A stretch of DNA of 64,000 nt from Agrocybe praecox (GCA_964017145.1 OZ024840.1:4402001-4466000), one strand, 5' to 3'; shown: positions 37,446 through 51,382, counted from the first letter of the stretch. Made by a program: numbers and translations. Notes: generated by a model from the letters alone, not told the origin.

Positions 37446-39075
37446 ATGGCCTTATCGGACACCACATACAACAAACTTTTACAGCTGTTATCGCTGCCTC
37501 ACGAAGTATTGCCATGTGGGAACGGATCAACACGATGCAATAAATGCAAATGTCATGAGGATTTACAGGCCCGGATACAAGAATCGATCAACGATATCGC
37601 GAAATCGTTGTCGGAACTTCGAACAATTAGAACTGAGATAAACGAGGTGCACAGCCAGATAGACAGGAAACTTCCTCCGGAACTCATGTCGAGAATCTTT
37701 GAGGAAAATTTGCCTCTGACCGACGATCTTGGGTATAGTGCACGAAGCGACGTGTACCAACCTGTAGTCAGGCTTGGAGGAGTATGCCAAAGATGGAGAA
37801 ACATCACAAGGTCGACCCCTCAACTATGGAAAAATGTTTTGATACAGCTTCACGTCGACCCCACACCAGATTATATCCTGCTTGTCCAGGACTGGATCGC
37901 TCAGTCAAAGTCTCTGCCGCTTACACTGGCTATAAAATATTACCGAAGAATGGGCACAGTAGACTCACGGACCTCCCTTGAATCTCTGTTCAAAATCGTA
38001 GCACAGAGCTCGCACCGATGGCATTTCGTCGACATAAGTCTTCCAGAGGACTACATTTACTTACTGCTTTCGAAAGCCGAAGATCTATCACAGGTGCAGA
38101 ATCTGCGGCTCAAATCTGATGGGGCACGACAGGATGCGAAATCTCTATGGAAGGAAATACTGGCACCAAAACCGTATGCAGTGCGCATTTCTGGTATCTC
38201 AATAAAAAAAAATACACATAGACTACAGCTTACTCACCCAAATTGAGGTCAACGGTTGGGACTTCTACGTCTCCGAATGTGTGGAACTTGTGTGTTCTGC
38301 GCATATGCTCCAAGCATGCAAATTTATATATGTATCAGGCCTACGATTCTCGACAGCCGCCGTATCCCCGTCCCACAGCGAGCCGTTTGTGCATTCAAAT
38401 ATTCGCACATTCCATTACAGTGGAGAAAAGGAATCTATCTATATCTTTTCGCACTTCAGCTTCCCCTCTCTCAACGCGCTATCATGTTCTTTTGGCTACG
38501 AACAATGCTCGATGACAGAACTTTCCCAATTTCATAACTTTTTGAAGCGCTCTTGCTCCCTCCTCGATTCATTAAAACTTTATGGATCGGTAGTCAATAT
38601 TTCTGCGTCGTTAGACCAGATCTTCAACTCCACTCCTGCTGTCACTAAAATGCGACTTTCCGCTCTGGGTGAAGATGACGATTCATACCTTGACCAAGAA
38701 ACGGAGGATGGTGATATACTTTATTATACGTTGTCAACCCTCTCCAGTACCACATTACGATCGGCTTCTCTTCTTCCCAACCTTGAACGCTTCGAATATT
38801 CCCCACCAAGTCCCATTCCAATTGTCTTGGGAAACGTAATCGAAGGTTTTGGATCTCTCAAATACATTGGCAAACCAGACCATAGGCCACTGAAAGTCAT
38901 AGAAATTCGAACCCGTGGAGGGAGTGTGACTACCGGGAGCGAGAAGTCTATACTCCGCGGGCTCGAAACGGCTGGCGCAAGCATTAATTTGGTCGCCCGC
39001 TTTCGTATGTTGTCACTTTCAAGTCGCATAGAACATATAGCTAATCTTGACCACTTTTTTAGAAGATACAAGTGA
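37446..39075 (+). pseudogene. F-box-like gene, copy 1, broken by a one-base expansion of an A-run
   Basis: A 543-aa-type F-box-like protein as in the intact copy at 56237-57868. The first part reads normally (MALSDTTYNKLL, the Cys motif CGNGSTRCNKCKC, coiled coil, F-box-like ELMSRIF and LGGVCQRWRNITRSTPQLW) to residue 256. At 38204-38212 there are nine consecutive A bases; frame comparison with the intact copy requires eight. The extra A leads to a stop at 38244-38246. The remaining half is open in the shifted frame from before 38281 to 39075 and is well conserved. One recent lesion or a sequencing error in a homopolymer explains it. Confidence 0.85.
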
Positions 39076-39485
39076 TAGTCAGTCCAGCGACAATCAACTT
39101 GCTGGCAGCACGAGCGAGTCTTCAGATTATTGAACTTTCTGTACTCGGATCAAGTTTAGTTGCCAGACATAGTATCTGAGGAGAGAGGGATAGAGCTTCA
39201 TTGAAAAAGTCGGTGCTTTATAAGAGATAAACGTTTGTACGAACAAATGACGCTATATAGGATAAGACTAGATCAGATCCCTTAACATCGGACAAAATAG
39301 CTCACTCTGTGCCCGCCTCTGTACCAAGTCATTACCCGACAGCAAAAAACATAGCAACGTTACACCACAGTCTGAATCTTACAGCCATATGCTTATGAAT
39401 ACTACTCAGTAGCATAAAACGTGATCGATCTTTCTCATGAAGCTATTAGTTTTCCCTTCTTATCGGCTTTCCAGTTCATTTCATC

Positions 39486-39690
39486 AGAACTTCGTCTGAT
39501 CATGATCTTACCTCGAACTTTTGGCTTGAGAACTTGATATTGTTGCCTATAGGTTATAGATTATTCATTACAGGTGTGGCTTGTGGTGGAATATTACAAC
39601 GCACTATAAGCTTTAGTGAGACAGCCAGAGCGAATGGTCAAAAAACGCGGCTTCGAGCTTCTTAACATGGCGTTTGCATGGTGTTGGAGT
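39486..39690 (+). pseudogene. Degenerate copy of the conserved open frame at 55226-55720
   Basis: Reads SDHDLTSNFWLENLILLPIG and FITGVACGGILQR, then ARANGQ and a frameshift to a stop, where the right-arm copy continues. Part of the left inverted arm. Confidence 0.5.
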
Positions 39691-41152
39691 ATCTCGATGC
39701 ATCGGTTCTATTGCGAATTGGAGGCGATTACATTATGATCAGAGAAAATATATCAAGATTGGACGAGAAGCAAGCATAGAAGGGAGCACAACATGACAAT
39801 CGAATCGAAGAGAAACATGGATTCCCGTTAAAGCAAACAGAATGCGTTAATCAGTTACGGAAAAACCCGGCCTTCCCACCTCATGTCATGTCATGGAAAA
39901 TGCCGAATTTTCGGTATCGAGGATGCTCTATAATTACGTGTTCATGTTGGATGCTGTGGAACAACATTGAATGTTCTTTTTCCCTTCGAATTGAAATGAT
40001 ATTGTTCCAAGGGCCAAGTCGAACGACCTCGGAGAGAACTTGACATATGTACCTCGGTCTGTAAAAATGAACATATGCATACGTGCTTAGGAAAACCGAA
40101 AAGTCGATACAACTCCGAGCGTGCCCGTTGGACTCCGCAGGATTAAAGTTAATACTTATTCTCGGTACCTACTATCCGAGGTCAAGAACAACTCGTACAT
40201 ATGAAGATCTAACCAAGAGTAGTAATAAAAACGGAATAGAACAAGACAGAAAATCATCATCGGAAAAATGCGGTCATTGACAGCAGGAGAATTTCGCACG
40301 ACGTATCTAAAATCTAATTTAAGCGAGGTCCTTTCTTTTTTATAACTTCAAACGTTACACGTAATATGGTAGCATGTGTGTATTTCTTTGGTGGTCGAAA
40401 GAGTCTATTTATAAGCTTAACATATCAATGACAATTGATAAGAACGTTGTGTTTACTTATCGCTCCCGAAGGGCCTGTGTAAAAATAACGAGTTCGGTCG
40501 GAGTACGTTGTCCGAGGGTTCGTTTTATTCACTTTGATTCTGACAGGGCGGATGAGTGAAAAGATAGGCATTAAAGATTGAATTAAATTATTCTCTGCTG
40601 CGTACGTAGAGTGTGGCAATGAATCTCTCCTCCCATATGTGCTACTAGTTTGGTTTACGTTTGGATGACAAGGAAACTATGAAAGTGGATTGAGATATTT
40701 CCTACCTTGTCGGACTTCGGAATAGCTTGGTCGAAATGGAAAGTAAGTAGAACGATAAGGATGGATATATCATGTATATAATGCGCACTTAGTGCGTATC
40801 CTTTCCTTCCTACTCGAAATGATCATCAGGGGGAGTAACTTGAAGTAGAATGTAGTAGCAACCTCAATCCAAATGCGTTTGAGTCGTTTGAGTCGTTTGC
40901 GAAGATAGAGGCTCACACATACACATCATCGGACAAGTCATCGGCGGCCGTCGTACAGAAGTACTACATACCTCCCACCGTGGAACGGCAGCGGCTTCCA
41001 GAAGTTATCGCGCTAAGTGGATACAGATAACGGTGGAGCTACGAAGGTTATACCCGTCCATCCATCCCACGACTCTAACGACGTGTATAACGATACGACG
41101 TGTTGGACCCTCCTACCCAGCGCGGGCCACTCTTGCCACCCTTCTACACACG

Positions 41153-44100
41153 CCTCCACTAGTAGGGAACGAGAGGTCGGTGCTATCGCGCTTGTCTGTG
41201 TGGTGACTATGTGTGTGTACGATGGTGTCTTATCGTGGCTCCTCTTCCTATATATATATAGTAGAAAGGCTTACGTTTCTGTGTCATCTATTTATACTAC
41301 ATGCCACCTGCGTGGTAAGTAGTACATCCGGGCTTGTTTCTATATAGGCGAATGTATATTTATATCAGCCTCAGTGAGAACGCCACGGATACGTGGTGTT
41401 ATGTATATTATTATATCAATTCATCGTTGTTCGATATCGATATTGGATATACGCGATGGGGATGCCTTAGTACAGCTATCCACGAATCACGAACGTGGAC
41501 CGGGCTTGTTTACCGTTATGTATGTAATGTTTGTTTAATTCGCCGATGAGGTCTATATACAGTAGCTCCTAACGGTGGGTTAAATTTGAACGATAGGAGA
41601 AACATACATAGGACGAACGTGCTTGCTTTGCACTACATATATGTATGTAAGTCGGTGGGCTGTTTTTGATGGTGGAAAAAGGAATAGGAATGAACTAGGA
41701 GCTTGTCGGAATCAACCAGGAGCTTCAAACTTTGAGCTTGACTAGGACTCTTGAGCAGCAGGAGAGTGGCGTTGCGTCGTGCCGAGTCGGTGCCGTGGAA
41801 TGATAGAGGTTCTGTCAATGGTATAGATACAGAGTCGAAGTATTTATTCTAACGTGCCTCAATCACCCACGGTAGTACGCAGCTCTATCATCATTTTCAC
41901 AATTCATGAAGCCTAAAGGTCTAATGAGCTACCGATACGGTACCTAATAACTCGGCCATCGGCCATGGCACATCGGCAAAGCGGGGCGGTTAATTAAGCG
42001 CTAGCGTCAGGCCCTGAGCTGAGCGGCTATACGTGCGTGGCGTTGGGGTGTCTCATGGCATCATCTCATCACAATCCCACCACAGAGCCACATTGTTAGA
42101 GTTTTGAGACGCAGAAGGAGAGCTTGTGGATGTAGATGTGGATAGTATAATTATAGTTACGTTTATATCGTTTATAATTTTATTTGACGGCATGTTGCCG
42201 AGAATTATCCACTGAATACGAGGGATTGTATTGAGATTTGGATATTGGGTTCGCTTCTTTGAGTTGGTTCTGCATGACCTCAATGACGGCAATTCAGTCG
42301 AGTAAGTACGGTGTGTGTAGCGGTCTTCGTCGTCGTCTTTGAAGTCGCTCAGATTTGACTGATACTGATGTTCGTCATGAGGAAACTATGGCACGAAGAA
42401 CGATACAAGAATTGCACCATTATCAGAGAATATCCCTATATTTCCCCTTTTCTCATGTCATCGTGGTTTGATATAGATCAGAAGTTGGGAAGAGGAAGAG
42501 TGATCTTGAATGCATATCGAGGAATTCAATTCGATTGAAGGAGGATTGAATATAAACGAATGAATAGGCCAAGGACGACTTGAAGTTTTGAAGTTCAGAA
42601 GATTTGGGGACGAAGCTCGTTGTTCGATCGATCGGTACATGAATAGAACGAGGAAGAGGAAGGAGGTAAGTATCAGATATGTGAATAGCTATGCGAGTGA
42701 TTGATGCGTGAAAGCGGGAAAGGAAAGAAGGAGGAGAAGGAGAAGTGTGTGGAAGTACTAGATAAGCAGTAATTGTATCTCAGGAAGATGAGAATGATTA
42801 TATATTTTGTCGTTCGATCGTTTTGGATCATTTTCGTTCCTTTGAGCCTTCGACTTTGTCATACGTACTAGGGTATAACCCATCGTGTAAAAGGACGCAC
42901 ATCTATCAGATCTACCATCCACTATGCTCCTAATACCTCATACTATCCCTACATACTACTAAATACAAAGATACGATCGATCTATTCATTCAGACCAACC
43001 ATTGAGTCTACTACATACTACATACTCCATCCATCCTCCCTCACATTCCACACCCCGGAATTCTGAGCCCAACCCCAACCCCAACCCCGATATTTTCTTC
43101 CATCCCAATTCCAATCCCTATCGACCCTCATTCCAATGTAAATGGCAATCATCATCCTAAGAACACCTGATCTCCAAGCACACGCCCTGATCTGATATTT
43201 ACCGTGACGCGCACCCCAATCACCCGCGTGCGCGACGCCACACAGGGCCCCTTCCATCGGGCGTATTGATGTATATGTAATACTGCTTAGTTTCAGAGGG
43301 TGGCGGTATGCATGCGCCACGCGGCGTCTGGTGGCGTATAGAAGAAGAAGAAGAACAAAAAACAGAAGATCTACTCGTAGGGAGGGTGGTGCGGTGTGGT
43401 GTAGTATCGATTAGAATTAGATCAACGCTGAACGATGACTTTGATACTATGGACGCGTGAAAAGTTATTAGTAAGGAGAGGAAAGGGAATCTTGATCTTG
43501 GGAAATTTGGAGGGTGCGGACTGGTTATGGATAGATGATCATGTAGAGGAAGAGGAGAAGACTTGAAAGTGAAAAGATTCAACTCGCAAGAAATACAACG
43601 AACCTAGTCCACTTCCCTCAAGCAGCGGTGTTGTTGCCCTGAGCAAGTCTCAGTCATAGCAGTTTCTACGATGAAGCTTTGAAGCCTGAGAAGACTCAGA
43701 TCTAGTAAATAAAGTAAATTTAGACGAAGATGAGTAAGTTAGATTGCCGGTTGGTTTCCATAACCGACACCGCAACTTGCCGTACGTGCCTGCCCGCCTA
43801 GCCCTTTCACTCCCACTCACTCAAGTCTCTTTCTTTCCGTCGAGAATCAGTAAATGTTCATCATTCCATCTTCCAGGCGTGTAAGTGCATATGTAAGCCT
43901 ATCAGAGGCCAGGAAAACTTGGACACGTAGCCTAGGTCTTATATGTACCACCTACCGGTCTCCAGGCCCGACTCGGCCTGGGCTGGCCAACATTGCATTG
44001 CATAACAGCATAGGACGACGGAAATTACTGCACAGCTCAACGCGCACCTGTCAGCGTCTGTCAGCGTAAGTATGTAAGCTGTGTCAGGTAGACGACGAGC

Positions 44101-44999
44101 ACGATCACGACAATCATGGAATCGGTGTTGGTATTGGTAAGGACGGTGACAGCTACGGGAAATCGGGGGCGATTCCGAACCCTCTTTTTTATCGTGCCAT
44201 TCAATCTGTGTCCATTTCCGTCGGTTTCTCAGTGTTTCTTGATCTTTCTTGATGCTTCGGGAATTGGGAATTCTAATTTTCTCATCACTGTCATGAACTA
44301 TAATAGGAATGGGAATCGGTTCGGATGGACAGGACCCTGGATTGGATATTGACGGACGAGGGTGGCTATTTTGTTCATGTCGTATGTGGTGGTATGTTTT
44401 TTTTAGAGTTTCAGGAGGAGACGAAAAATTCCTTGTTTCCGTTCTTCATACATAGATAGATAGATAGAGTGGTGAGGTGGCTCCCTCTCCCTCCTTCCTT
44501 CCTCCCCTCCCACCGTTCCCTCCACTCCACCCCTCTAGCCTCGCGCGCTCCACTCCATTCCCATTCTTCTGGTTCTCCCTCGTCTAGTGAGACTCGAGAC
44601 TCAACCAACACCGCCTACGTACGGCAGCAGCACTCATCTGCATCAGATTCCACTGCTCCATCAGGAGTTGGACGTTCATAACACCGGGATTATTAGGGTT
44701 TGAGTGGGAAGGATTCGGACGAGGGCGCAGTGGATGAACGAAGAATTGACGTCATAATACACCAATCCCATCGTTTGGTTCGATTCACTTTCTCGCGCTC
44801 TTTTGCCTTTTCTTCGCTGCAGAACGGTGGGATCAGCAGCCCCGAACGTGGTTTCGCTGGTGCGTCCATACGCTCTTGCTTTCCAGACTGTCAATTTAAA
44901 TTAGTTCGTTTCAAAGGCTGCATACGGTACGGTTTCCTGCACGTCGCCTGCTCATCTGGTTGATTCCTTTTCTAACTCGCCTTATTCGTCCTACTGACG
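41153..44999. other. Long gene-poor region upstream of the CBM21 gene
   Basis: No gene supported on either strand. Simple repeats present: a short TA run near 41253, three CAACCC units near 43073-43090 and four to five AGAT units near 44453-44470. The many C-free/T-free open frames of 60-120 codons lack recognisable protein features. Confidence 0.35.
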
Positions 45000-46996
45000 A
45001 TCTATTATCCCTCCGCATATAGATAAACCACTTATCCATCGAATAACTGCCTTTCTATCTATCTATTCTCGTCTATCGGAGAGTAGCGAACGACGATAGC
45101 TTACTGTGGTACGTTTTTTGGTCCAACATCTGTCTTTCCCTCTTTTTTTTTTTTTCCTTTCCGAATTGGCCCAATGTACAGTCGTTTTGATTGTAATCAC
45201 CACACAATTATCGCCCTCACGTCCCCTTTAAATCACCCTCTCCATAAATTGCATAGCGCTTATCTTCCCCACGCTTTATTTCACTGGTCCTTGCCCTGAA
45301 TTGAGGCCAAGGGGCAGAGACTGGCCCTTATTCTCACCTTCATACATTCGCTTCCGACAGCCATCGTATACATACCTCTGTATACGACAAATTATCTCAA
45401 GCTTAAACTCACACAAGGTTGTTTGTAGGAACGAACGAAAGGAAAAGAACTGACATATTGAGTTCAATTAACGCGTTAACGCGAACGAAGAGGTTATTTG
45501 CCAGGTATGTTTTCTTTCTCGTTCTTCCTTGTTTTCTATTTTCTCTTCACTTTGTTTCATCCCTATCCCTATCCCTATCCCTATCATCATTCGTACAGAC
45601 ATTGATGTGCACGTACGGATGATATCCTTCGCTTCTTTCGTTTTTTGACCAGCGCCGTCCTATTTTCTTTGCTCTTTCCTTTTAGCTGACGCCAAGTTCT
45701 TTTGAACGACCAGGAACGAACAGATATCTTTCATATATCATCCATCATCAACGAAGGAGCGAAGGGCTTTTATCAGGTACGTTTTTCTGTGTTCTTTCTT
45801 TCTCTTTTCAGTTTGCTTTTCAAATCCGGTTTTTCTGTCGTTATGATCCCTTTTTCCTTCCTTCGTTCGTTTCGTCTTGTCCACTTTCCTGGGATCGAAC
45901 GTACTTGCATAATTTTACTTATCTCAATCATCATTCCATATCATATCGGAACCTCCCTATCTCGACTTTGGGATACTCTCCACCTGCACCACAATTCTTG
46001 ACGCTCCTCCCTTATCCTGCCTTCCTTTCTTATCCCTGCGCTCCTCGTTGCTTTACCTTTTGATCTTTCTTATCATTATCTCTACTTAATTAACGGTTCC
46101 TTTCGAACCCGCCGCGCATGCCTGTGCGTCGACATCTGCTGTCATCATAGACAGATAAGCTCTCGTATTCTCCTTGCTCTCCTCCCCCCTTTTTAAAAAA
46201 ATCTTGGTTTTTTTGTTTTTCCATTCCTTTTACTTATCTTACTGACGGTTCTCCCACCTTTTGTATAGGCCAACACTGACTGTTAACTGACTGTTGTCGA
46301 ACCAACGAACGAAGACTGTTTACTGCGGTATGTGTTTTCTCGTTGATCATTTATATTTTTCTTCACTTTGGTTCCAACGATTATATTCTTTATTCATTTC
46401 TTATTCGTTCCTTTCGTTTCTACATACGACTTCCCTCGAATCGAACAGAACGGACGGTAATTTTGATTCAAAGCATATCATACCGTATCGTATCTCGAAT
46501 TCCACACGCCGACACCCTTCTCAACGCTCCTTTTCTGATCCCCTCTTCTTTCTTTATCAATTCACTCCTCTCAACGTGCTCCTCGTTGCTTTACCTCCTG
46601 ATTAATCCTTATCCCTATCATTATCATCAATCATCCAACAAACAGACGTCGTAATTAACGCTTCGTTTCCCTTCGAAGCCATTTAAGCCTATGTGTATGC
46701 CTATCTTATGCGTCGACGTCCGCTGTCGTCATAGGCATTGGTGTGCATGGCTGATATCCTTCGTTTCTGTTCCTTCGTTTATTGATCATCGTATTCTCTT
46801 CGCTTCGCTTTGCCTCTTCTTTCTTTCGTTTCTTTGATTTTATTTGTCTAGGCCACAGCGTCATTTTACCTTTCCTTACTTACTGACGAATTTTCGGTAT
46901 ATAGACCGACCACTAACGGACCACGAACGACCATCTATCGATATCTATCCGCTATTTAGTATCATCTATCAGCAACGAAAAAAAGAGGACATAGAG
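45000..46996 (+). promoter_or_regulatory. Putative long 5' leader with several introns and tandemly duplicated modules
   Basis: Upstream of the CBM21 gene the plus strand shows a series of strong donor sites, each after an ACGAACG-rich exon-like piece: TGTG|GTACGTTTTT (45110), GCCAG|GTATGTTTTC (45503), ATCAG|GTACGTTTTT (45776) and TGCG|GTATGTGTTTTC (46327). Pyrimidine-rich tracts follow, ending TTTGTATAG (46269) and TTTGTCTAG (46851). Blocks about 0.55 kb apart repeat, for example CTCCTCGTTGCTTTACCT at 46043 and 46577, and TGCGTCGAC followed by GCTGTC and TCATAG at about 46125 and 46708. Translation starts after it at 46997. Confidence 0.55.
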
Positions 46997-49900
46997 ATGC
47001 CATACATCGGCCCGTCGCCTACGCTCTCTCCTCTTTCTCATCCACATCAACATCAACATGCGAACTCTCCTCTTTCCCCCCTCTCGCCTCTTGGTCTATC
47101 AACCACAATTTCGCTAGAAGGGACACAAAATGACGACAAAACGTCAACGACCACACCCATGTCACCATCACAAGGCAGGCCAGGCCACCGTCGGTCGTAT
47201 TCGCATATCAGTGCGTTGAGCAGTACGGCCGTCACTAGTTCTGCTGGTCCCTCGTCGTCCAGCTATAACACAAATAACGCGGGTGGGCCGATGGGTTCGC
47301 TGCCCAGGCGCGTGCATAGGACTAGCAGCACCCCTGGGTCTGTACCCACGACGACGTCGACAGCGTCGCCATCGAGAAAGTTCCACCTAGGTGGCGGCGG
47401 GGCATCTTCGCGCTCGTTCAACTCTCCACCTTCGTCTCATTCGTCCGAAGACGAGGAGGAGTATAAACGTCCACGGGAGGAAGATCTAGACGAGGAAGAT
47501 AGGAAGTTGTTGATGTTGCCTCCGTTGAAGCTGAGAGTGAAGAATCGGAATACGTTTGCGTTTGGTGCTGGTGGTGGTGATTCGCCCTTGGGTTCGCCTC
47601 GTGTTTCGCCGGTGGGGTCTCCTTTACGCTCGGGATCGCCAGTGCAGCCCCCTCAGCCAAGTGCGGGTGTACCCTTCCCGATGACTAAATCACCCTCCCC
47701 GCTCGCTTCGCCCGTGGTGGGCCCTGCAACCATAGCAAAGAAGGATGCAGGAGGATTACTAGCGCCTCCGATGATGAGGAGGGCCGTGTCTGATTTTTCT
47801 GGATCCAGTTCTGGAGTTGTGTTGCCTGAGGCTTCGACCTCGCCATCATCAGCTACGCCAACACCCACACCGGCAGTTCGTCCCGCACCACCCGTACGTA
47901 CGAGCTCGTCTCCTATCCTATTCTCGCATCATCGCTCGCATTCGCAGTATTCCCTGTCGAATATACAAAACCTCAACCAACAACAGCACCCGCAGCCGAT
48001 ATTGTTGAGTAATGGAAAACCCCTCCGGAGCAGCTTGAAGAGCTCGAGTTCGTCGCCGAGCATTCCGTTCCCGAGCCAGAGCCTTGTGCCGAGTATTATG
48101 TGGCCGGATTTGCATCGGGATCGGTATGCATCGTTGGAGAGTACGGCGAATAATGCGAGTGGACATAGCCACCAGAGAGCGGCGAGTGCGCCTGGTACGC
48201 CGAGGGTTGGTGGTGTGGGTGGGGAGTTGGCAGGTGTGGGTGTGGGTGAGGTCAAGGACGCAGATGCGGATGCGGATGGACAAGAAAATGTGTTGACGAG
48301 CTCGATCGATTCGTTGAGTGGGACAGGGTTATCCCGCACCGCATCTTCTTCCTCCTCCATCGCATCTGGTCTAGGTTCGCCTTCGGACGCATCGTCTCCG
48401 GCGACTTCGCCGCCTTTATCGCCTTCTTCGTCTTCCGCGGTGTTGTATGGCACAGCAGCCTCGGGGCAGTATCACCCCCACCCGCCGAAGAACGTCCATT
48501 TCCCGAGTCAGGATACGAATTTGGCGACTGTTAAGATCTTTAGGAAGAGTGCGAGGCCTGCGGCTGTTAGTCTGTCGAGGATCGGTGGGACGGGTGTAGG
48601 TATGGATGGTTTTGGGATGTCTGGGTCGTCCTCGACATCAGCGAATGCTGCGGAAGGTGGTCTTGGTGCTGGTGCAGCCCCCGATGGGAATTCGTTGACC
48701 GCAGACGAGAGCCAGACAGAGACAGAGACGGAGGGTGAGGGTAGTGGGTATGGAAGCGGTGGTGGTGGTGGGTATGGAGGGTACAGTGCCAATACGAGCT
48801 CGTATGGTGGTTATGGGAGTAGAGGCCATGCGGGGTATGGTGCTTTTTGGAAGGGGCTTGGACAGGGGCGCTGGGGTGCCCCTCCTCCTCCTTCTTCGTC
48901 GTTGTCCCCGTCTTCGTCATTGTCGTCTTCGTCGCCGACGCCGTCGGGGGGTGCTGGACGAACGGACGGATATCAGTTCCCTTCTGTCCCGACCCTGATG
49001 AAGAGCGGAGAGAGTTATTTCGATGTTGATACGTCGGCTTCGTCTAGCGTGCCTATGCGTGTATATGGAGGAGGAGGAGGGAATGGGAATGTGTATTTGG
49101 AGAGTGTGGGATTCGTTAGAGAGGGCGTGAAGGATTTTGGTGAGTTTTTTGAGTTTTGATATGTTTTTTGGTCTTTTGTTTTTGTTCGGTTTTTTTCTCT
49201 TCCTTTTGGGTGCTTGGAGTTGAAGCGCACATAATTCTCTTCGGAATTCTCATGGCGGCAAGGTTAAAGTTGTTGGTCAAATTAATTTTTGTCATCGTCA
49301 ACGTTGTCGTCGGCAACGTTGCCATTAACAATGGTGATGGCATCGTCATCAATATTCTCCTCTTTTCCCCCTTCTTTCTCGTTCCTTTTCTTTATTTCTT
49401 CATCTTCAATCACGCCCCAAAGAAACTCAGAAGACTGACATGCCCTTCCAGGATCCTCCTCGGCGCCATTCACTCAATCAAGCAAACCCTCGCGCCCACT
49501 GACACTCACCGGCACCCTCCTCGTACGAAACGTCACTTACGCCAAAACCGTGGCTGTCCGATTCACCCTCGATGACTGGCACACCACGAACGACGTGCTT
49601 GCTACGCATGAGAAGAGTCTGAATGAACTACCCGCGTCGTTCCTCAGACCATCAAGCTCTGGTGGAAACGTGTATTCGCCATACGACATCGCCGACTCTC
49701 CGGATGTGATTTCTCTGTCCAACCCTCAGACAGCTGCGCCAGCATGGGACAGGTTTAGGTTCTATATCAACATGGAGGATTATGCGATATCGTCTGAGGC
49801 TTCTGCTACGGCAACTCTGGATAAACGGACGATGTGGCTCGTTGGGCGGTACAGTGCTGGGATCGACTTGGGTGCTTCTCTAACTTCCGGTGACGAAGCT

Positions 49901-51382
49901 ACGGACAATGGACATGTCGACGGTGGATTACACTCCCGCACGAACAGCTTCGAGAGCATAATCATCCCGCCTACGAACCGAGCCGAGGAGTGGTGGGATA
50001 ATAATAATGGGAGGAATTATAAGATTGCATTCCGGAAGGTTTCTGCTCCTGCTCCTGTCTCTGTTGGGTTAGCTGCGAATGGAGGAGTCTCGTCACCGTC
50101 GAGGGAGAGAAAAGAGGAGGTTTCCGTCGGTTCTGGGAATGTGGGCAAACCAGAGATGTATAGGAGGATCAGCGCACCTTGTACGTCGTCGTCGTCGCTC
50201 TCCGTTCCTCTCCGAATATTTTACTTACATGTTTTCCCTACAGCAACGTACTATGCTCATCCTGCCCCTCCTCAAATATCCCAATCGGTCTCATTGCCTC
50301 TCCCTCTGTCGCCATCGTTCGACACCAATGCAGCAGCTGCAGAACGTCAACGACAAAAGGAACAGAAAGAAGCGTTAGCACAGAGCACACTTGCTAGGTT
50401 GAGGAAGCTGAATTTGAGGAACTATGCAGCGCCTTTATCTGCTTCTATTCCTGCTGCTCGTTCGCCTTTATCTGAAGGAGGCACAACGAAGAAGGCCGAC
50501 GTGGATATGACGCCTATGCAAACTCCCCGGGACTTGGCGCCAGGATCGGACTCTGAGCTGACGATAGCGAAGGATAACACCGTCGAGGAGCGGATGTCTC
50601 CTGGCTCTGTACCAATGTCGACACCTATACCGATGAGTACGCGGGATGGGTTCAGTACTACTACTAGCTTGGGCATAGGTTCGATGGGCATGAGCCCTTC
50701 GAATATGTTAGCCCTTGGAACGAGTCCGCCTTATTCGATGTCTCCTTCGATGTCTTCGCTCGGGGCTTCTGGTGCTAGCAATGGCATTGCAGAGGAGACA
50801 AAAGATAATTCGGACGCCTCGTCCGCAGGTGCCTTACCTACGGAACCACAAACACACCAGAAAATACCCTCTTCGTCAGACATAGCAGCTGCGTTTGGGG
50901 CGCCTAGTTTCTCATTACCTAGGCGGGTGCCTCACCCTCAGGCTCCGGTGCAGTCGCGTAGGCAGAGGAAGGAATCGGGGCTGGTGCATCATCCGCTTGT
51001 CCGTCTCCGTTCTGGTGAAGAAAGTGATTCCTCGTCGTCTTCTGCGACTGGGAGTGAGAACCCTATCACACCAACGACGGCGGCGAATGGTGGATCTGGA
51101 CTTGGATTTGGATTTGGGAGTCCAAGACCTACGACGAATGCGCTCCCCAGCTCGAGCCCCAGTTTGAACTCGAGTGCTAGTACAACTCCTATTCCTACTC
51201 CTGGCATACAAGGCCAGACGAGCCCCAACACGAACGACGCCCTGTATCAAGCCTTTGTCCGTCAGTGGTGTTTCGCGCAGGCACCTGGGCCGAGTGTTGG
51301 TGGTGCGAGGAAGGCAGGAGGTACTCCGGAAGGAGGTACTCCGGAAGGAGGGAAGGAAAGGGATTTTGGAGTTATTATTTGA
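46997..51382 (+). CDS. Glycogen-targeting PP1 regulatory subunit with a CBM21 domain (Gac1/PPP1R3-like)
   Basis: Exons 46997-49139, 49452-50180, 50244-51382; 1336 aa. It should bring protein phosphatase 1 to glycogen and so activate glycogen synthase. The first 490 residues are Ser/Pro-rich and disordered. PPKNVHFPS (about 497) contains an RVxF-like PP1-docking motif (NVHF). The CBM21 domain spans about residues 700-890: VYLESVGFVREGVKDFG, TGTLLVRNVTYAKTVAVRFT, LDDW, WDRFRFYINMEDY, LVGRYSAG, EWWDNNNGRNYKIAFRKV. The C-terminal third is Ser-rich with one coiled coil. The first intron is about 312 nt and interrupts the start of the CBM21 domain. The second (63 nt) is in frame and would read through if retained. 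A partial copy lies at 31.7-34.0 kb and a fragment at 25.1 kb. The ATG at 46997 is chosen because the open frame upstream crosses an acceptor-like TCTAG. Confidence 0.85.

Larger units (their letters stand above)
37395..41152. repeat. Left arm of a 3.8-kb inverted duplication
   Basis: Matches 54053-57915 in reverse orientation over its whole length, by eye about 85-92% in the stretches compared, with scattered short indels. It contains the F-box copy at 37446 and about 2 kb of downstream sequence. Left boundary near AAGAAAACACCAGTTG; right boundary near CTTGCCACCCTTCTACACACG, after which the two copies diverge abruptly. Confidence 0.9.

Noticed and set aside
43073..43090. CAACCC units as interstitial telomere sequence
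   Set aside because: Only three imperfect units and not the TTAGGG type expected in basidiomycetes.
41153..44999. A hidden gene in the long spacer between the left arm and the CBM21 leader
   Set aside because: Frames on both strands are short, low in complexity or repeat-derived; no exon chain could be built.
47600..48920. Minus-strand frames of 60-174 codons within the CBM21 gene
   Set aside because: Shadows of the GC-rich Ser/Pro coding sequence on the plus strand.
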